Assembly (NCBI GenBank): GCA_016285075.1
Contig: JAEEQB010000022.1
Location: forward strand, 1-64,000
Direction of reading: 5' to 3'
DNA from: Prevotella sp.
GTDB lineage: Bacteria; Bacteroidota; Bacteroidia; Bacteroidales; Bacteroidaceae
DNA: 64,000 nucleotides
The number at the start of each line of letters is the position of its first letter. Within the stretch, counting starts at the first letter, position 1. The notes beneath the pieces are model-generated. The model made no database searches. It saw nothing but the letters and a program-made list of their open reading frames with translations, and was not told the DNA's origin. Made by a program: the position numbers and the translations under genes. Shown here in pieces: positions 50,761-59,078 of the stretch.

Positions 50761-52839
50761 ATGGAGAAAACGAAAAGCTTACCCTCGCTTATTTTATTGT
50801 CTATTGTCATAACTGCGGTACTGATGAGTACAGGCTGTCACGAAAGCCAACAAGGCCCGCATGTGACAGAGAGACAGTTGACGAAAGCTGATTCCATGGT
50901 CACTGATGCCTTGAATGCCAATGACAACGAACGCGCTTTGGCACTGGCTGACAGTCTTGAACAAACGGGCGATCTCTCGTACATCCGTGCCAACCAATTC
51001 CGCGCAACAGCAATGATCAGCATGGGAAGGCGCGACGAGGCAATAGCGCTCAATCGTCAAGCCATATCACACGGACTGCAAGATTACCGCGACCTCTACT
51101 CGTATCAGGAGGCTGCCCGTATGCTCACCATTTTCCTTATGAACAACAGGGACTATGAGGGTGTTGTCCAAACGGCCGTCCCCATTCTGAACATCCTCGA
51201 CTCCGTGGAATCGGGCGACCCGGAGGCACGATTGCAGATGCATGCCATGCTGGGACAATGCAACATGAAACTGAAACAGCCTGAGCAGGCCAAGACAAAT
51301 TTCGACATAGTCTACAAGGGTGCTAAAAAATGGTTTGCCGAGGACACCATTGGCCGTTCTGCAGTTGTTTTCGAGTATTATGCCGGCATTACGAATGAGT
51401 ATCTGGAAGCAAAAGCGTTTGCGGAAGCTAAGAAATGGGTAGAACGTGCCAACTCGCTGTTACCAAAATACCGAGACTATTACGTTAACTACCTTGGTGA
51501 AGAAAGAGGCAACAGTTTGGCCGATGTCTACAGCGCTATGCTAAAGAGACATCAGGCTTTAATAGCCTTTGAATTAGGCGATAAGGCAGAGGCCGAACGG
51601 CTATTTGCCGAGTATCAGAAGCTGCCTGGCGCAGAAAACCTGTTTAACAAGATTGCCGCAGGTGATTTTCTCTTGAAAGCACAACGTTACGCGGAGGCTG
51701 CCGACCAATTCACTTCTCTTGACCAATTCATACAAATGAATGGCGGGGAAATCATGCTTGACAACATCGAAGGGTATGTGAAGAAGCTGGAAGCCAACCT
51801 CGGAGCAGGGCGCAAGGACACTGTCCTATATGTGGCACGCCAGATAGTCGAGAACTTTGACTCTGCCTACGCACGCGAGAAAGACAGCGAAGCCGCCAAG
51901 CTCGCCACTATCTACGACACGCAGGGCAAGGAGCGCCAGATAGCTGAGCAGAAGGCAGAACTCATGCAGCAGCGCATCATAGGGCTGATTGTGGCCATTG
52001 TGCTGCTAACCGTCTTCTTCATCGTCTACACGCTGGTGCGCCGACGTGCTGCCAAGCGCATGGCTGAGATGAGGGCTGAACAAGAACGTATAGAAAGCGA
52101 GCTGAAGATAGCACGTAACATCCAGATGTCGATGGTACCCAGCCAGTTCCCCAACTATGAGGGCCTAGACATGTACGCATCGATGATACCCGCAAGGGAG
52201 GTGGGCGGCGACCTCTATGGCTACGTGCTCATAGGTGACAAGCTCTACTTTGCCATCGGCGATGTCAGCGGCAAGGGCGTGCCTGCATCACTGTTCATGG
52301 CACAGGCCACACGACTCTTCCGCACACTCGCTACACAGGGGATGATGCCTGCCGAGATATGCAACCGCATGAACGAAGCCCTCAGTGGCGAGGACAACAG
52401 AAGCGGCATGTTCGTCACCTTCTTCCTTGGACTCGTCGACCTGAAGACCGGACACCTGAGCTTCTGCAACTGTGGCCACAACCCGCCAGTCATCTGCGGC
52501 AACACCTCTCACCACTCACCTCTCGCCTCTAACTCTTTCCTCGACATGCTTCCAAACGTGCCCATCGGCATCTTCCCTGAACATGAATACGAAGGTGAGG
52601 AAATAGAGGACATCAGGAACTGCACGTTCTTCCTATACACCGACGGACTCAACGAGGCCGAGAACCGCCAGCAGGAGCGGTTTGGCGACAAGCACCTGCT
52701 CGACATCCTGTGCAACTTGCATTTCGACTCCGCCCGGCAGGTGGTCGACGCACTCAAGGCCGAGGTGGAGAAGCATCGTAACGGTGCCGAGCCCAACGAT
52801 GACCTTACAATGATGTGCTTGAGGATTCAGACGGTCTGA
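50761..52839 (+). CDS. TPR-sensor SpoIIE-type protein phosphatase
   Basis: A 692-residue protein. An N-terminal signal with lipobox-like MSTGC (Cys26) leads to about 350 residues of helical, TPR-like repeats on the periplasmic side, a membrane helix (IIGLIVAIVLLTVFFIVYTLV, near residues 407-427), a short coiled coil and a PP2C/SpoIIE phosphatase domain: IPAREVGGDLYGYVLIGD, FAIGDVSGKGVPASLF, FCNCGHNPPVI and FLYTDGLNEAEN hold the metal-binding aspartates. It probably dephosphorylates an anti-sigma-factor antagonist in a partner-switching pathway; no such partner is in this window. Its last 35 bases overlap greA tail to tail. Confidence 0.92.
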   Translation: MEKTKSLPSLILLSIVITAVLMSTGCHESQQGPHVTERQLTKADSMVTDALNANDNERALALADSLEQTGDLSYIRANQFRATAMISMGRRDEAIALNRQAISHGLQDYRDLYSYQEAARMLTIFLMNNRDYEGVVQTAVPILNILDSVESGDPEARLQMHAMLGQCNMKLKQPEQAKTNFDIVYKGAKKWFAEDTIGRSAVVFEYYAGITNEYLEAKAFAEAKKWVERANSLLPKYRDYYVNYLGEERGNSLADVYSAMLKRHQALIAFELGDKAEAERLFAEYQKLPGAENLFNKIAAGDFLLKAQRYAEAADQFTSLDQFIQMNGGEIMLDNIEGYVKKLEANLGAGRKDTVLYVARQIVENFDSAYAREKDSEAAKLATIYDTQGKERQIAEQKAELMQQRIIGLIVAIVLLTVFFIVYTLVRRRAAKRMAEMRAEQERIESELKIARNIQMSMVPSQFPNYEGLDMYASMIPAREVGGDLYGYVLIGDKLYFAIGDVSGKGVPASLFMAQATRLFRTLATQGMMPAEICNRMNEALSGEDNRSGMFVTFFLGLVDLKTGHLSFCNCGHNPPVICGNTSHHSPLASNSFLDMLPNVPIGIFPEHEYEGEEIEDIRNCTFFLYTDGLNEAENRQQERFGDKHLLDILCNLHFDSARQVVDALKAEVEKHRNGAEPNDDLTMMCLRIQTV

Positions 52840-53299
52840 TGTCTTCAATGCGAAGCCTTATCAAACCGGCTGGCACACGTACCTCGACGGTGTCGCCCAC
52901 CTTCTTGTTGAGCAGTGCCTGGGCAATGGGTGACTTGATGGATATCTTAGCCTGGCGAAGGTCAGCCTCATGGGGGCTGGCAATGGTATAGGTCATCCGA
53001 GCATTATTGGCAAGGTTGGTCATTTCCACCCTGCTCAGCAGCTGCACTGTTCCGTTAGCAAGCCTGGACATGTCGATGACACGTGCATTCTCAAGCACGC
53101 GTTGTTTGAAGCGTATTCTGCCAAGCAGCCGCGACTGCTCGCGCTTGGCAGCATGGTATTCGAAGTTCTCGCTCAGGTCGCCCTTGTCGCGAGCCTCTGC
53201 AATAGCTTCCCTGACCTGTGGAAGCTCCACTAATTCCAGCTGGCGTAGTTCGGCTACAAGTTTGTCGTAGCCTTCCTGTGACATATATTCAAAACTCAT
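52805..53299 (-). CDS. greA: Transcript cleavage factor GreA/GreB
   Basis: A 164-residue protein: N-terminal coiled coil with the tip acidic motif ARDKGDLSENFEYHAAKREQ, and a C-terminal FKBP-like half (YTIASPHEADLRQAKISI, SPIAQALLNKKVGDTVEVRV). It rescues backtracked RNA polymerase by stimulating cleavage of the nascent RNA. The C-terminal tail (RIEDIRPSESSSTSL) is longer than usual and its coding bases overlap the 3' end of the phosphatase gene on the other strand. Confidence 0.94.
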   Translation of the reverse strand: MSFEYMSQEGYDKLVAELRQLELVELPQVREAIAEARDKGDLSENFEYHAAKREQSRLLGRIRFKQRVLENARVIDMSRLANGTVQLLSRVEMTNLANNARMTYTIASPHEADLRQAKISIKSPIAQALLNKKVGDTVEVRVPAGLIRLRIEDIRPSESSSTSL

Positions 53300-53336
53300 A
53301 GCATTTATTTGGGTGTATCGTGTGTGGTACTACTCC

Positions 53337-53373
53337 AAAAAATAGCGCCAAGTCATGATGACCGGGCGCTGTT
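53337..53373 (-). terminator. Rho-independent terminator after secG
   Basis: On the minus strand AACAGCGCC with GGCGCTATT forms the outer stem, with an inner GTCAT/ATGAC stem, followed by a six-T run. It ends the transcript of the sigma-54/LptE, TPR-like and secG genes, before greA. Confidence 0.85.
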
Positions 53374-53415
53374 TCTTGTTTTTATCCTATTAATCCTAAC
53401 AAGGAGGAATGCAGG

Positions 53416-53796
53416 TTATTTTGCAGGCTGAGGAGCAGGAGCATCCTGTGCGGGAGCCTCGGTAGCGGCAGGAGCTGCCTCTTCTTTCTGCTGACTGGCA
53501 CCAAAGCCAGGCAGAGCCTTAGGATTGGCTGCAGGCATCTCGATGCCTTCTGTCACAGAGCTTTCTGTCGATGCCTGAGGAGCCACATAGGCGCAGAGCA
53601 CGCTGATCACCACCATGGCACCAGCAAGACCCCATGTCATTTTCTCGATAAAGTCGGTGGTCTTACGAACACCACCAATCTGATTGTAAGAGGCGAAGTT
53701 GGAAGCCAAACCGCCACCCTTTGATTCCTGAATGAGCACGATGCCAATCATCAGCACGGCTGCAATCACAATAAGAATAACTAATAACGTGTACAT
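53416..53796 (-). CDS. secG: Preprotein translocase subunit SecG
   Basis: A 126-residue protein with two membrane segments: LLVILIVIAAVLMIGIVLIQ (about 3-22) and MTWGLAGAMVVISVLCAYVA (about 54-73). ESKGGGLASNFASYNQIGGV between them is the SecG signature. A low-complexity Ala/Pro/Glu tail of about 50 residues follows the second helix, as in other Bacteroidales. It is the last gene of a minus-strand unit, five bases after the TPR-like gene. Confidence 0.95.
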   Translation of the reverse strand: MYTLLVILIVIAAVLMIGIVLIQESKGGGLASNFASYNQIGGVRKTTDFIEKMTWGLAGAMVVISVLCAYVAPQASTESSVTEGIEMPAANPKALPGFGASQQKEEAAPAATEAPAQDAPAPQPAK

Positions 53797-53801
53797 TTTT
53801 T

Positions 53802-54575
53802 TTACTTATTTTTTTTGTTGTTATTTATAATCAATTTCTCCAAGAAACGAATTTGGTCTGCAAAGAAAGCATTTTTTTTCGGATTATCCAAACTTAATTG
53901 TCGAATAATTTGCAAAGCCTTAGAATAATTGCCCTGTTTTATGTAAATTCGGGCTAAAGTCTCCGTATAGAAGCCCTCTTCGATGCCGTTTCCCTGCTTT
54001 TCGGGCTTTTCTGTCACCTGCGGTTTCAGTTGAGGACTGTCGCTGAGAACGATCTTGTGTTTGTCAGTATTTATGAACGAATCTATAAGCTCCTGTCCAG
54101 CCATCTGGGGAATGGTTTCTGTCTCCTGTTCGTCATCATTGGCAGTGCTTTCGATGAGGTAAGCCACATAGTCGACAGCAGCATCGGCAGGCGTTGGTTT
54201 CCGTTGGGGCCTGGGTGCCGCCTTGCCTTCTTCGGGCTTGGGCTCTTCCTTGGGAATGGTCTCGAGGAAGGAGTTGATCAGTGAGATTGTCCTGTTGCCT
54301 TTCGGCTCATCGCGTTCCGTCTTGCTGTTCTGGACACGTGGCAGCTGATAGTGTGCTGCCTCGATCATATTGAAGATGACTTTACGGTCGGTAATATAGA
54401 TAGCTGCTCGGCGCAGTTCTTCGTCGAAGGTTGGGTCGTGCAGCAGGTAGAGGTTCTGCAGCATCAACAGTCGGGCTGTCTGGAAATAGGGATAAAGAGC
54501 CAGCATGGAACGAAGCTCATAGAGCGTGTCACGGTCCAGCTGTTCAGGGTGCTTGATGAGTTCTGCTATATCCAT
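53802..54575 (-). CDS. Conserved TPR-like protein of unknown function
   Basis: A 257-residue cytoplasmic protein. It begins DIAELIKHPEQLDRDTLYEL and SMLALYPYFQTARLLMLQNL, has a proline/glutamate-rich middle (IPKEEPKPEEGKAAPRPQRK) and ends with one TPR-like helix pair (FYTETLARIYIKQGNYSKAL, IRQLSLDNPKKN). Homologous proteins stand beside lptE and secG in other Bacteroidales as I recall. An upstream in-frame TTG at 54587 overlaps lptE and is less likely. The function is unknown. Confidence 0.85.
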   Translation of the reverse strand: MDIAELIKHPEQLDRDTLYELRSMLALYPYFQTARLLMLQNLYLLHDPTFDEELRRAAIYITDRKVIFNMIEAAHYQLPRVQNSKTERDEPKGNRTISLINSFLETIPKEEPKPEEGKAAPRPQRKPTPADAAVDYVAYLIESTANDDEQETETIPQMAGQELIDSFINTDKHKIVLSDSPQLKPQVTEKPEKQGNGIEEGFYTETLARIYIKQGNYSKALQIIRQLSLDNPKKNAFFADQIRFLEKLIINNNKKNK

Positions 54576-54580
54576 AATTA

Positions 54581-55036
54581 TTACCAATTAGCTACGGTTG
54601 CATTGAATATCTGATCTACGATGTCCTTCACCATCTGCGTGACTAGCTCTTCCTGTACAGAGTTCAGCGACTGGGTGGTTTCATAGGAGGTGGTTGCCGT
54701 AAAGCTCTGCTCGAAATCCTCGTCGTGGTTCACATTGTTGGTGAACCTGACATTGACAGTCATGGAAAGCTCTGTCTGAGCGGAGTATCCCTCAGCCGAC
54801 ACGGACTTGTTACGCTGCTCGTACTTTGTAATCTCACCTTCTATCTTCAGGTCGCCATTGCGCTTGACCTGTGTGAGCTTGGTATGATTGGCGTACTGAT
54901 CCTTGAGCTGATTATTGAAGATAGGCCCCATGGGACCCCATACATAGTTGGAGCGTATGGGGAAATCAGCTATCTGGATGGTCTTGGTCTTGGTGTAGTC
55001 GATGCTGGCACCATTGAACTTATAGCTGACGGAACA
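54581..55036 (-). other. lptE: Mature LptE portion of the fusion
   Basis: From the lipobox cysteine to the stop: 151 residues with the whole LptE fold. If LptE is made separately it must start inside the helix-turn-helix coding region, so its signal peptide n-region would be the basic recognition helix (RRLKQYG) of the regulator. Listed separately because a reader may expect an independent lptE gene here. Confidence 0.75.
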
Positions 55037-56299
55037 GCTGGTGAGCACAAAAGTCAAAAGGAAGAACAACAGAAGGCCGTACTGTTTAAGACGCCGGTAG
55101 AGGGTACGGTCACTGATGCCCAGCTCCAAGGCAGCCTTCTTGCGGTTACCGCCATTGCGCTCAAGGGCTTTCTCCAACATCTGGCGGCTAAGGTCGCCAA
55201 GGTTGAGGTTCTCAACCTCCTTCTCGGGCTCCACATATTCCTCGGCAACGGCATAGTCCTCAACTGGCGGTACTGTCTGGATGGGTGTGACGGGTGTCAG
55301 TTGTGTTGTAGGAATGGTCGGAGTGGCTGTAGGGGCGGGGCTGCTCTGCCGTACATCGTTTATCTGCTTTTTCAGTTCGCCCATCTCGCGACGCATGTCA
55401 TTGACATTGCCACGCAGCTCAAAGAGTATCTTGTAAAGAATCTCGCGTTCATTTTCGAACGAGTGGTCCCCTCCATCGTGATGGATGGTGGCCAGCTGGG
55501 TACTCTCCCTGTCCTCGGGAATGAACTGCCGCAACACGTCAGGGGTAATGACACGTTCCTTGCTGAGTACAGAGATTTGCTCGGTGATATTCTTCAGCTG
55601 CCGGACATTGCCTGGCCACTTGTAACGCAGCAAGAGCTGTTTGGACTCCTCTGTGAGTACGACTTTCTCCATACGATACTTCTCGGCCATCTGCATAGCG
55701 AAGAGCCGGAACAGGAGTACGATATCCTCGCCCCGTTCTCGCAGCGGAGGCATCTGGATGGGGATAGAGTTGAGCCGGTAGTAGAGGTCTTCACGGAAAC
55801 GGCCTTCACTGATGGCCTGTCGGATGTTGACATTGGTGGCAGCTACAATGCGGACATCGGTCTTGCGTATCTCAGTACCGCCTACGGGGATATACTCACC
55901 CGTCTCGAGCACACGGAGAAGGCGAGCCTGAGTGGCTAAAGGCAACTCACCCACCTCATCAAGGAAAAGCGTTCCCTTATTGGCTACGCCAAAGTAGCCG
56001 GGAGAATCGTTGACGGCACCCGTATAGGAGCCTTTAACATGACCGAAGAGTTCTGAATCGATGGTTCCCTCAGGTATGGAGCCACAATTGATGGCGAAAT
56101 ACTTCTCACGTCTCCTGGGTGAGTTGTCGTGGATGACGCGGGGGATGATCTCCTTACCAACGCCGCTCTCGCCAATGATAAGCACACTCAAATCTGTTGG
56201 CGCCACCTGTAAGGCTACGTCAAGAACATGGTTCAACGCATCGCAATTGCCTACGATGTTATACCGTTGTTTGATGGTTTGAAGTTCTGAAGTCTTCAT
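54581..56299 (-). CDS. Sigma-54 activator fused in frame to LptE lipoprotein
   Basis: One uninterrupted frame of 572 residues holds two proteins that are normally separate. Residues 1-408 are a sigma-54-interacting AAA+ regulator: Walker A GESGVGKE (43-50), GSYTGA (90-95, for GAFTGA), LFLDEVGELP (111-120), and a Fis-type helix-turn-helix (NRKKAALELGISDRTLYRRL). No receiver domain precedes it. From about 409 a hydrophobic stretch and lipobox (LKQYGLLLFFLLTFVLTSC, Cys422) open directly into LptE, which has SYKFNGASIDYTKTKTI and ends FNATVANW. LptE is the outer-membrane lipoprotein of LPS export. An internal start (for example CTG within LELGISD) could make LptE alone. A TTG at 56311 lies in the promoter box, so the ATG at 56299 is used. 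Confidence 0.9.
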   Translation of the reverse strand: MKTSELQTIKQRYNIVGNCDALNHVLDVALQVAPTDLSVLIIGESGVGKEIIPRVIHDNSPRRREKYFAINCGSIPEGTIDSELFGHVKGSYTGAVNDSPGYFGVANKGTLFLDEVGELPLATQARLLRVLETGEYIPVGGTEIRKTDVRIVAATNVNIRQAISEGRFREDLYYRLNSIPIQMPPLRERGEDIVLLFRLFAMQMAEKYRMEKVVLTEESKQLLLRYKWPGNVRQLKNITEQISVLSKERVITPDVLRQFIPEDRESTQLATIHHDGGDHSFENEREILYKILFELRGNVNDMRREMGELKKQINDVRQSSPAPTATPTIPTTQLTPVTPIQTVPPVEDYAVAEEYVEPEKEVENLNLGDLSRQMLEKALERNGGNRKKAALELGISDRTLYRRLKQYGLLLFFLLTFVLTSCSVSYKFNGASIDYTKTKTIQIADFPIRSNYVWGPMGPIFNNQLKDQYANHTKLTQVKRNGDLKIEGEITKYEQRNKSVSAEGYSAQTELSMTVNVRFTNNVNHDEDFEQSFTATTSYETTQSLNSVQEELVTQMVKDIVDQIFNATVANW

Positions 56300-56308
56300 T
56301 TTAGCTGA

Positions 56309-56316
56309 CAAAATTA
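56309..56316 (-). promoter_or_regulatory. -7 promoter box of the sigma-54/LptE operon
   Basis: TAATTTTG on the minus strand, 9 bases before the ATG. The mRNA leader would be only a few bases. A TTG lies 22 bases further upstream. Confidence 0.5.
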
Positions 56317-56364
56317 CACATTATTTTCGAATTATCTGCAATTTTGGCAGAAATTAACTAGAAT

Positions 56365-57354
56365 TCAGCCGTTTTTTCTGTCAATCTTTATCAGCAGCAG
56401 TCCAATAGCAGTCCAAATGAGTTCACGCACCCTGACCAGAAGTGCAACGAAAATGCCGGCACGGGCCGACATACCCAGTCCACCTGTAGACATGAGAAAG
56501 CCTCCCTCTCGCCCTCCCAGCTGCAGAGGCATGAAGAAGAGCATGTTGGCAAAAAGGGTGGTGAAGGCGTAGATGAGAATACACTGAACAACACTGACGC
56601 TGGGTAAGATAACCAAGAGTATGAAGAAGATCTCTAAAGTGGAAACCAGCCTGCATATCAGTTCTATCAGTACGGCTGTTACGAATGTCCGCCTGTTCTG
56701 ATTGTGCAGGGCTGCTATCTCATGATCAATTGAAGCAAGTCTGTCGCGATTGCGTTCGAAGAAAGGGATTGCCCACCGTTTGACCATAGGGAAATGGCTG
56801 AGCAACGACATTCCTGTAACAGCGATACCCTTTTTGTAGCCCTTGAGGAAGAACCAGATAGCCAGCAGGCAGACTGCAGCTACAACTGCGAGCAGCACTC
56901 CCATGATGAAATAAACAGGCTGGGTGAAGATGTAGAGTACGACAGAAAGCAGCCAGAACCAAAAGTGGCTGTAGATATGAGTCATGACAAAAAGGATGAC
57001 GGATGCCGACGCACGCTCAGTACCGATTTTTGGCGACAGAGACATGATGCGATAAGGCTCGCCACCCATGAGTCCGCCCGGAGTGGCATAATTCAGGGCA
57101 AAGGCAGAGACGGTGATCTTGTAAAGCCAGGCAAACGAGAAATTGGGTTTCTCATTTGTCTGGCTACGAATGATAATCCACCAAGTGGCAGTATTGAAGA
57201 TATAAAGGAATCCCCAGAGCGCTATGACGGCCAGGAACCAGTAACCGGCATGAGTAAGCCCCGCCCACACCTGGGCAAAGTCGAGCTGCGATGTCATGAT
57301 GGCAAGCACCGCCAGTCCGAAGATAAAGAACGCGTTCTGGTATTTCTTCTTCAT
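56365..57354 (-). CDS. Flippase-like membrane protein (UPF0104/LPG synthase TM domain)
   Basis: A 329-residue protein with about eight hydrophobic segments. The arrangement (NAFFIFGLAVLAIMTSQLDF start, LNYATPGGLMGGEPYRIMSL, and the late LQLGGREGGFLMSTGGLG segment) matches the lysylphosphatidylglycerol-synthase transmembrane family, here without a soluble synthase domain. Such proteins are thought to move lipids or glycolipids across the membrane. It starts exactly where pdxA ends (no gap). Confidence 0.88.
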   Translation of the reverse strand: MKKKYQNAFFIFGLAVLAIMTSQLDFAQVWAGLTHAGYWFLAVIALWGFLYIFNTATWWIIIRSQTNEKPNFSFAWLYKITVSAFALNYATPGGLMGGEPYRIMSLSPKIGTERASASVILFVMTHIYSHFWFWLLSVVLYIFTQPVYFIMGVLLAVVAAVCLLAIWFFLKGYKKGIAVTGMSLLSHFPMVKRWAIPFFERNRDRLASIDHEIAALHNQNRRTFVTAVLIELICRLVSTLEIFFILLVILPSVSVVQCILIYAFTTLFANMLFFMPLQLGGREGGFLMSTGGLGMSARAGIFVALLVRVRELIWTAIGLLLIKIDRKNG

Positions 57355-58473
57355 TTACTCCTCTGTAGTGGGATTCTTCGTATGCTCTTCGCGACGCTGT
57401 CCAAAGCCAGGACGGTCTTCTTTCTTGAATTGGTCCTTGGCCCGCACGGCAAAACGCACTTTCTCGCTGTCATCACGTTTCTCCTTGTAGAGCTTGACCA
57501 GCGGGTTACCCAAAGGCTCATCATAATTGACACGGTTGCGTGAAATGTCGATGGCGGCATAGATGGCCTGACGAAGCGAACTGGCATCGGATGTTCCCTT
57601 ACCGGCCTTATTGAAGTCCTCAGAACCGGCTGGTATGGTAGCCACAATGGGAAGCCCCGCCACAAGCAGGATGCCTTCCTCGTTAGTGATGCTCTTGAAC
57701 GGAGCCATACCCTGATCGTAATACATGGCCAGCACGCCGTCAAACTTCGTATAGGCTCCGCACCCGAAGAACTCGTCAGCCGGATATGGACCGAAAGCCT
57801 GTATTCCATTGGACGACAGTTCGTCGATGGCAGGAATGATTTCCTCACGTTCCTCTGCACCTAGGGAATCCACACCTTTCACTACCGGATTAAGCGACAG
57901 CACTGCTATTCTGGGAGCCGAGATGCGTAAGTCGCGGCGTAGTGCCTGATGGAAAATCGTAGCCTTCTCCACGATACGCGTCTTTGTGATGGCATCGGCC
58001 ACATTGCGCAAGGCAAGTCCATTGGTCAGAAGCGACACGCGCAGGTCGTCTACAGTTCTGATAACCAGTGCTTCAGGCTTCTTCAGCAGCACATCGTTGA
58101 CAGCAGCAGGCACTGCCACCAAGGCATCTACCTTTCTTTCGCTGACATCAGCCATGGCTTGCTCCAGGGACACCTTTGCAGCACGCGCAGACTCTGGCGA
58201 GGACTGGCCCAGTTCCACCTTGATTTCCTCATCAAAACAAGCCAGCAGATTCAGCCTGCCTGCCTTTGCATCCTCGACATTGCTGATGATGGAGTAGCTG
58301 ACATCCATGCCCAACGCCTTGCGATGATAGACAGCAATTTTGGGTGACCCATAAATAATAGGTATGAAGAGTTCCAGCATAGCGGGGTCCTCGAAAGCCT
58401 TGAAGATGAGTTCAAAGCCGGTACCATTCGTATCTCCTTGCGTAATGGCTACGCGTATTTTCCGTTCTTCCAT
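57355..58473 (-). CDS. pdxA: 4-hydroxythreonine-4-phosphate dehydrogenase
   Basis: A 372-residue NAD-dependent dehydrogenase of vitamin B6 synthesis. RVAITQGDTNGTGFELIFKA, IFHQALRRDLRISAPRIAVL, FGPYPADEFFGCGAYTKFDG and LAMYYDQGMAPFKSI (metal/substrate site) are family blocks; GTSDASSLRQAIYAAI lies near the C-terminus. Typical members have HxGE in place of GFELI in the first block region and have a slightly shorter tail. The gene follows the lipoprotein gene by 23 bases. Confidence 0.96.
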   Translation of the reverse strand: MEERKIRVAITQGDTNGTGFELIFKAFEDPAMLELFIPIIYGSPKIAVYHRKALGMDVSYSIISNVEDAKAGRLNLLACFDEEIKVELGQSSPESARAAKVSLEQAMADVSERKVDALVAVPAAVNDVLLKKPEALVIRTVDDLRVSLLTNGLALRNVADAITKTRIVEKATIFHQALRRDLRISAPRIAVLSLNPVVKGVDSLGAEEREEIIPAIDELSSNGIQAFGPYPADEFFGCGAYTKFDGVLAMYYDQGMAPFKSITNEEGILLVAGLPIVATIPAGSEDFNKAGKGTSDASSLRQAIYAAIDISRNRVNYDEPLGNPLVKLYKEKRDDSEKVRFAVRAKDQFKKEDRPGFGQRREEHTKNPTTEE

Positions 58474-58496
58474 AAATGTTTTTTTTTATATTGTTC

Positions 58497-59078
58497 TTAC
58501 TGTTTGATTTCTATTTTCAGCAACTGTGCTTCAAGACGCTTCATAGTCTGCTGTTTGTCGCGCCCAGGGGCAAAGACAAAGGCTTCAGCCACAATGATGT
58601 GCCCCCGAAGCGTGTCTGCCCAGCTATGGCTGACGAATGGTCCTCCCATGGCGTCGCCTTCCATCTCCCACAGTCCTTCGGTGCGAAGCAGTTGGCGGCC
58701 TTTCCATGTAACGAATTTCTGGGACACCGGAACCTTGGATTCCGTATGCATATACATTCCTGCTTCCTCGCCCTGTATATTCAGCTGCATCACACTATCG
58801 CGTTTCCTCACAGACTCAGCTGCATCAAGGAGAATACCAGGATACGTATAGAGGCAGATGTTACGCATGGTAGGCATCTCATTATCGGACACCCAGATAA
58901 ACCCCTGCCCCCGATGACTGTAGGTCATGCCCTGCGGCAGTTCCAACCTACAGCCAAACATACTGTCAATAGTCTGTTCAAGTGCCGTAGTGGTTGCTGT
59001 CAGAGACTGTCGGCCTTCTCCCCCGCCCTTGCAGGAACAGAGTACCAGGACAATCAGCGGCAACAGGCATCGTTTCAT
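58497..59078 (-). CDS. Lipoprotein of unknown function (DUF4837-like, tentative)
   Basis: A 193-residue protein with a lipoprotein signal (MKRCLLPLIVLVLCSCKGGG). The mature part has one recognisable block, SHRGQGFIWVSDNEMPTMRN, and a C-terminal charged helix. Its place between rlmN and pdxA recalls the DUF4837 lipoproteins of Bacteroidales, but those are longer in my memory, so the name is a guess. The start overlaps the rlmN stop (ATGA). A longer frame upstream runs into rlmN and is not used. Confidence 0.7.
   Translation of the reverse strand: MKRCLLPLIVLVLCSCKGGGEGRQSLTATTTALEQTIDSMFGCRLELPQGMTYSHRGQGFIWVSDNEMPTMRNICLYTYPGILLDAAESVRKRDSVMQLNIQGEEAGMYMHTESKVPVSQKFVTWKGRQLLRTEGLWEMEGDAMGGPFVSHSWADTLRGHIIVAEAFVFAPGRDKQQTMKRLEAQLLKIEIKQ

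Noticed and set aside
54725..55939. A 404-codon plus-strand frame opposite the sigma-54 activator.
   Set aside because: It lies antisense to well-conserved AAA+ and helix-turn-helix motifs and has no recognisable domain.
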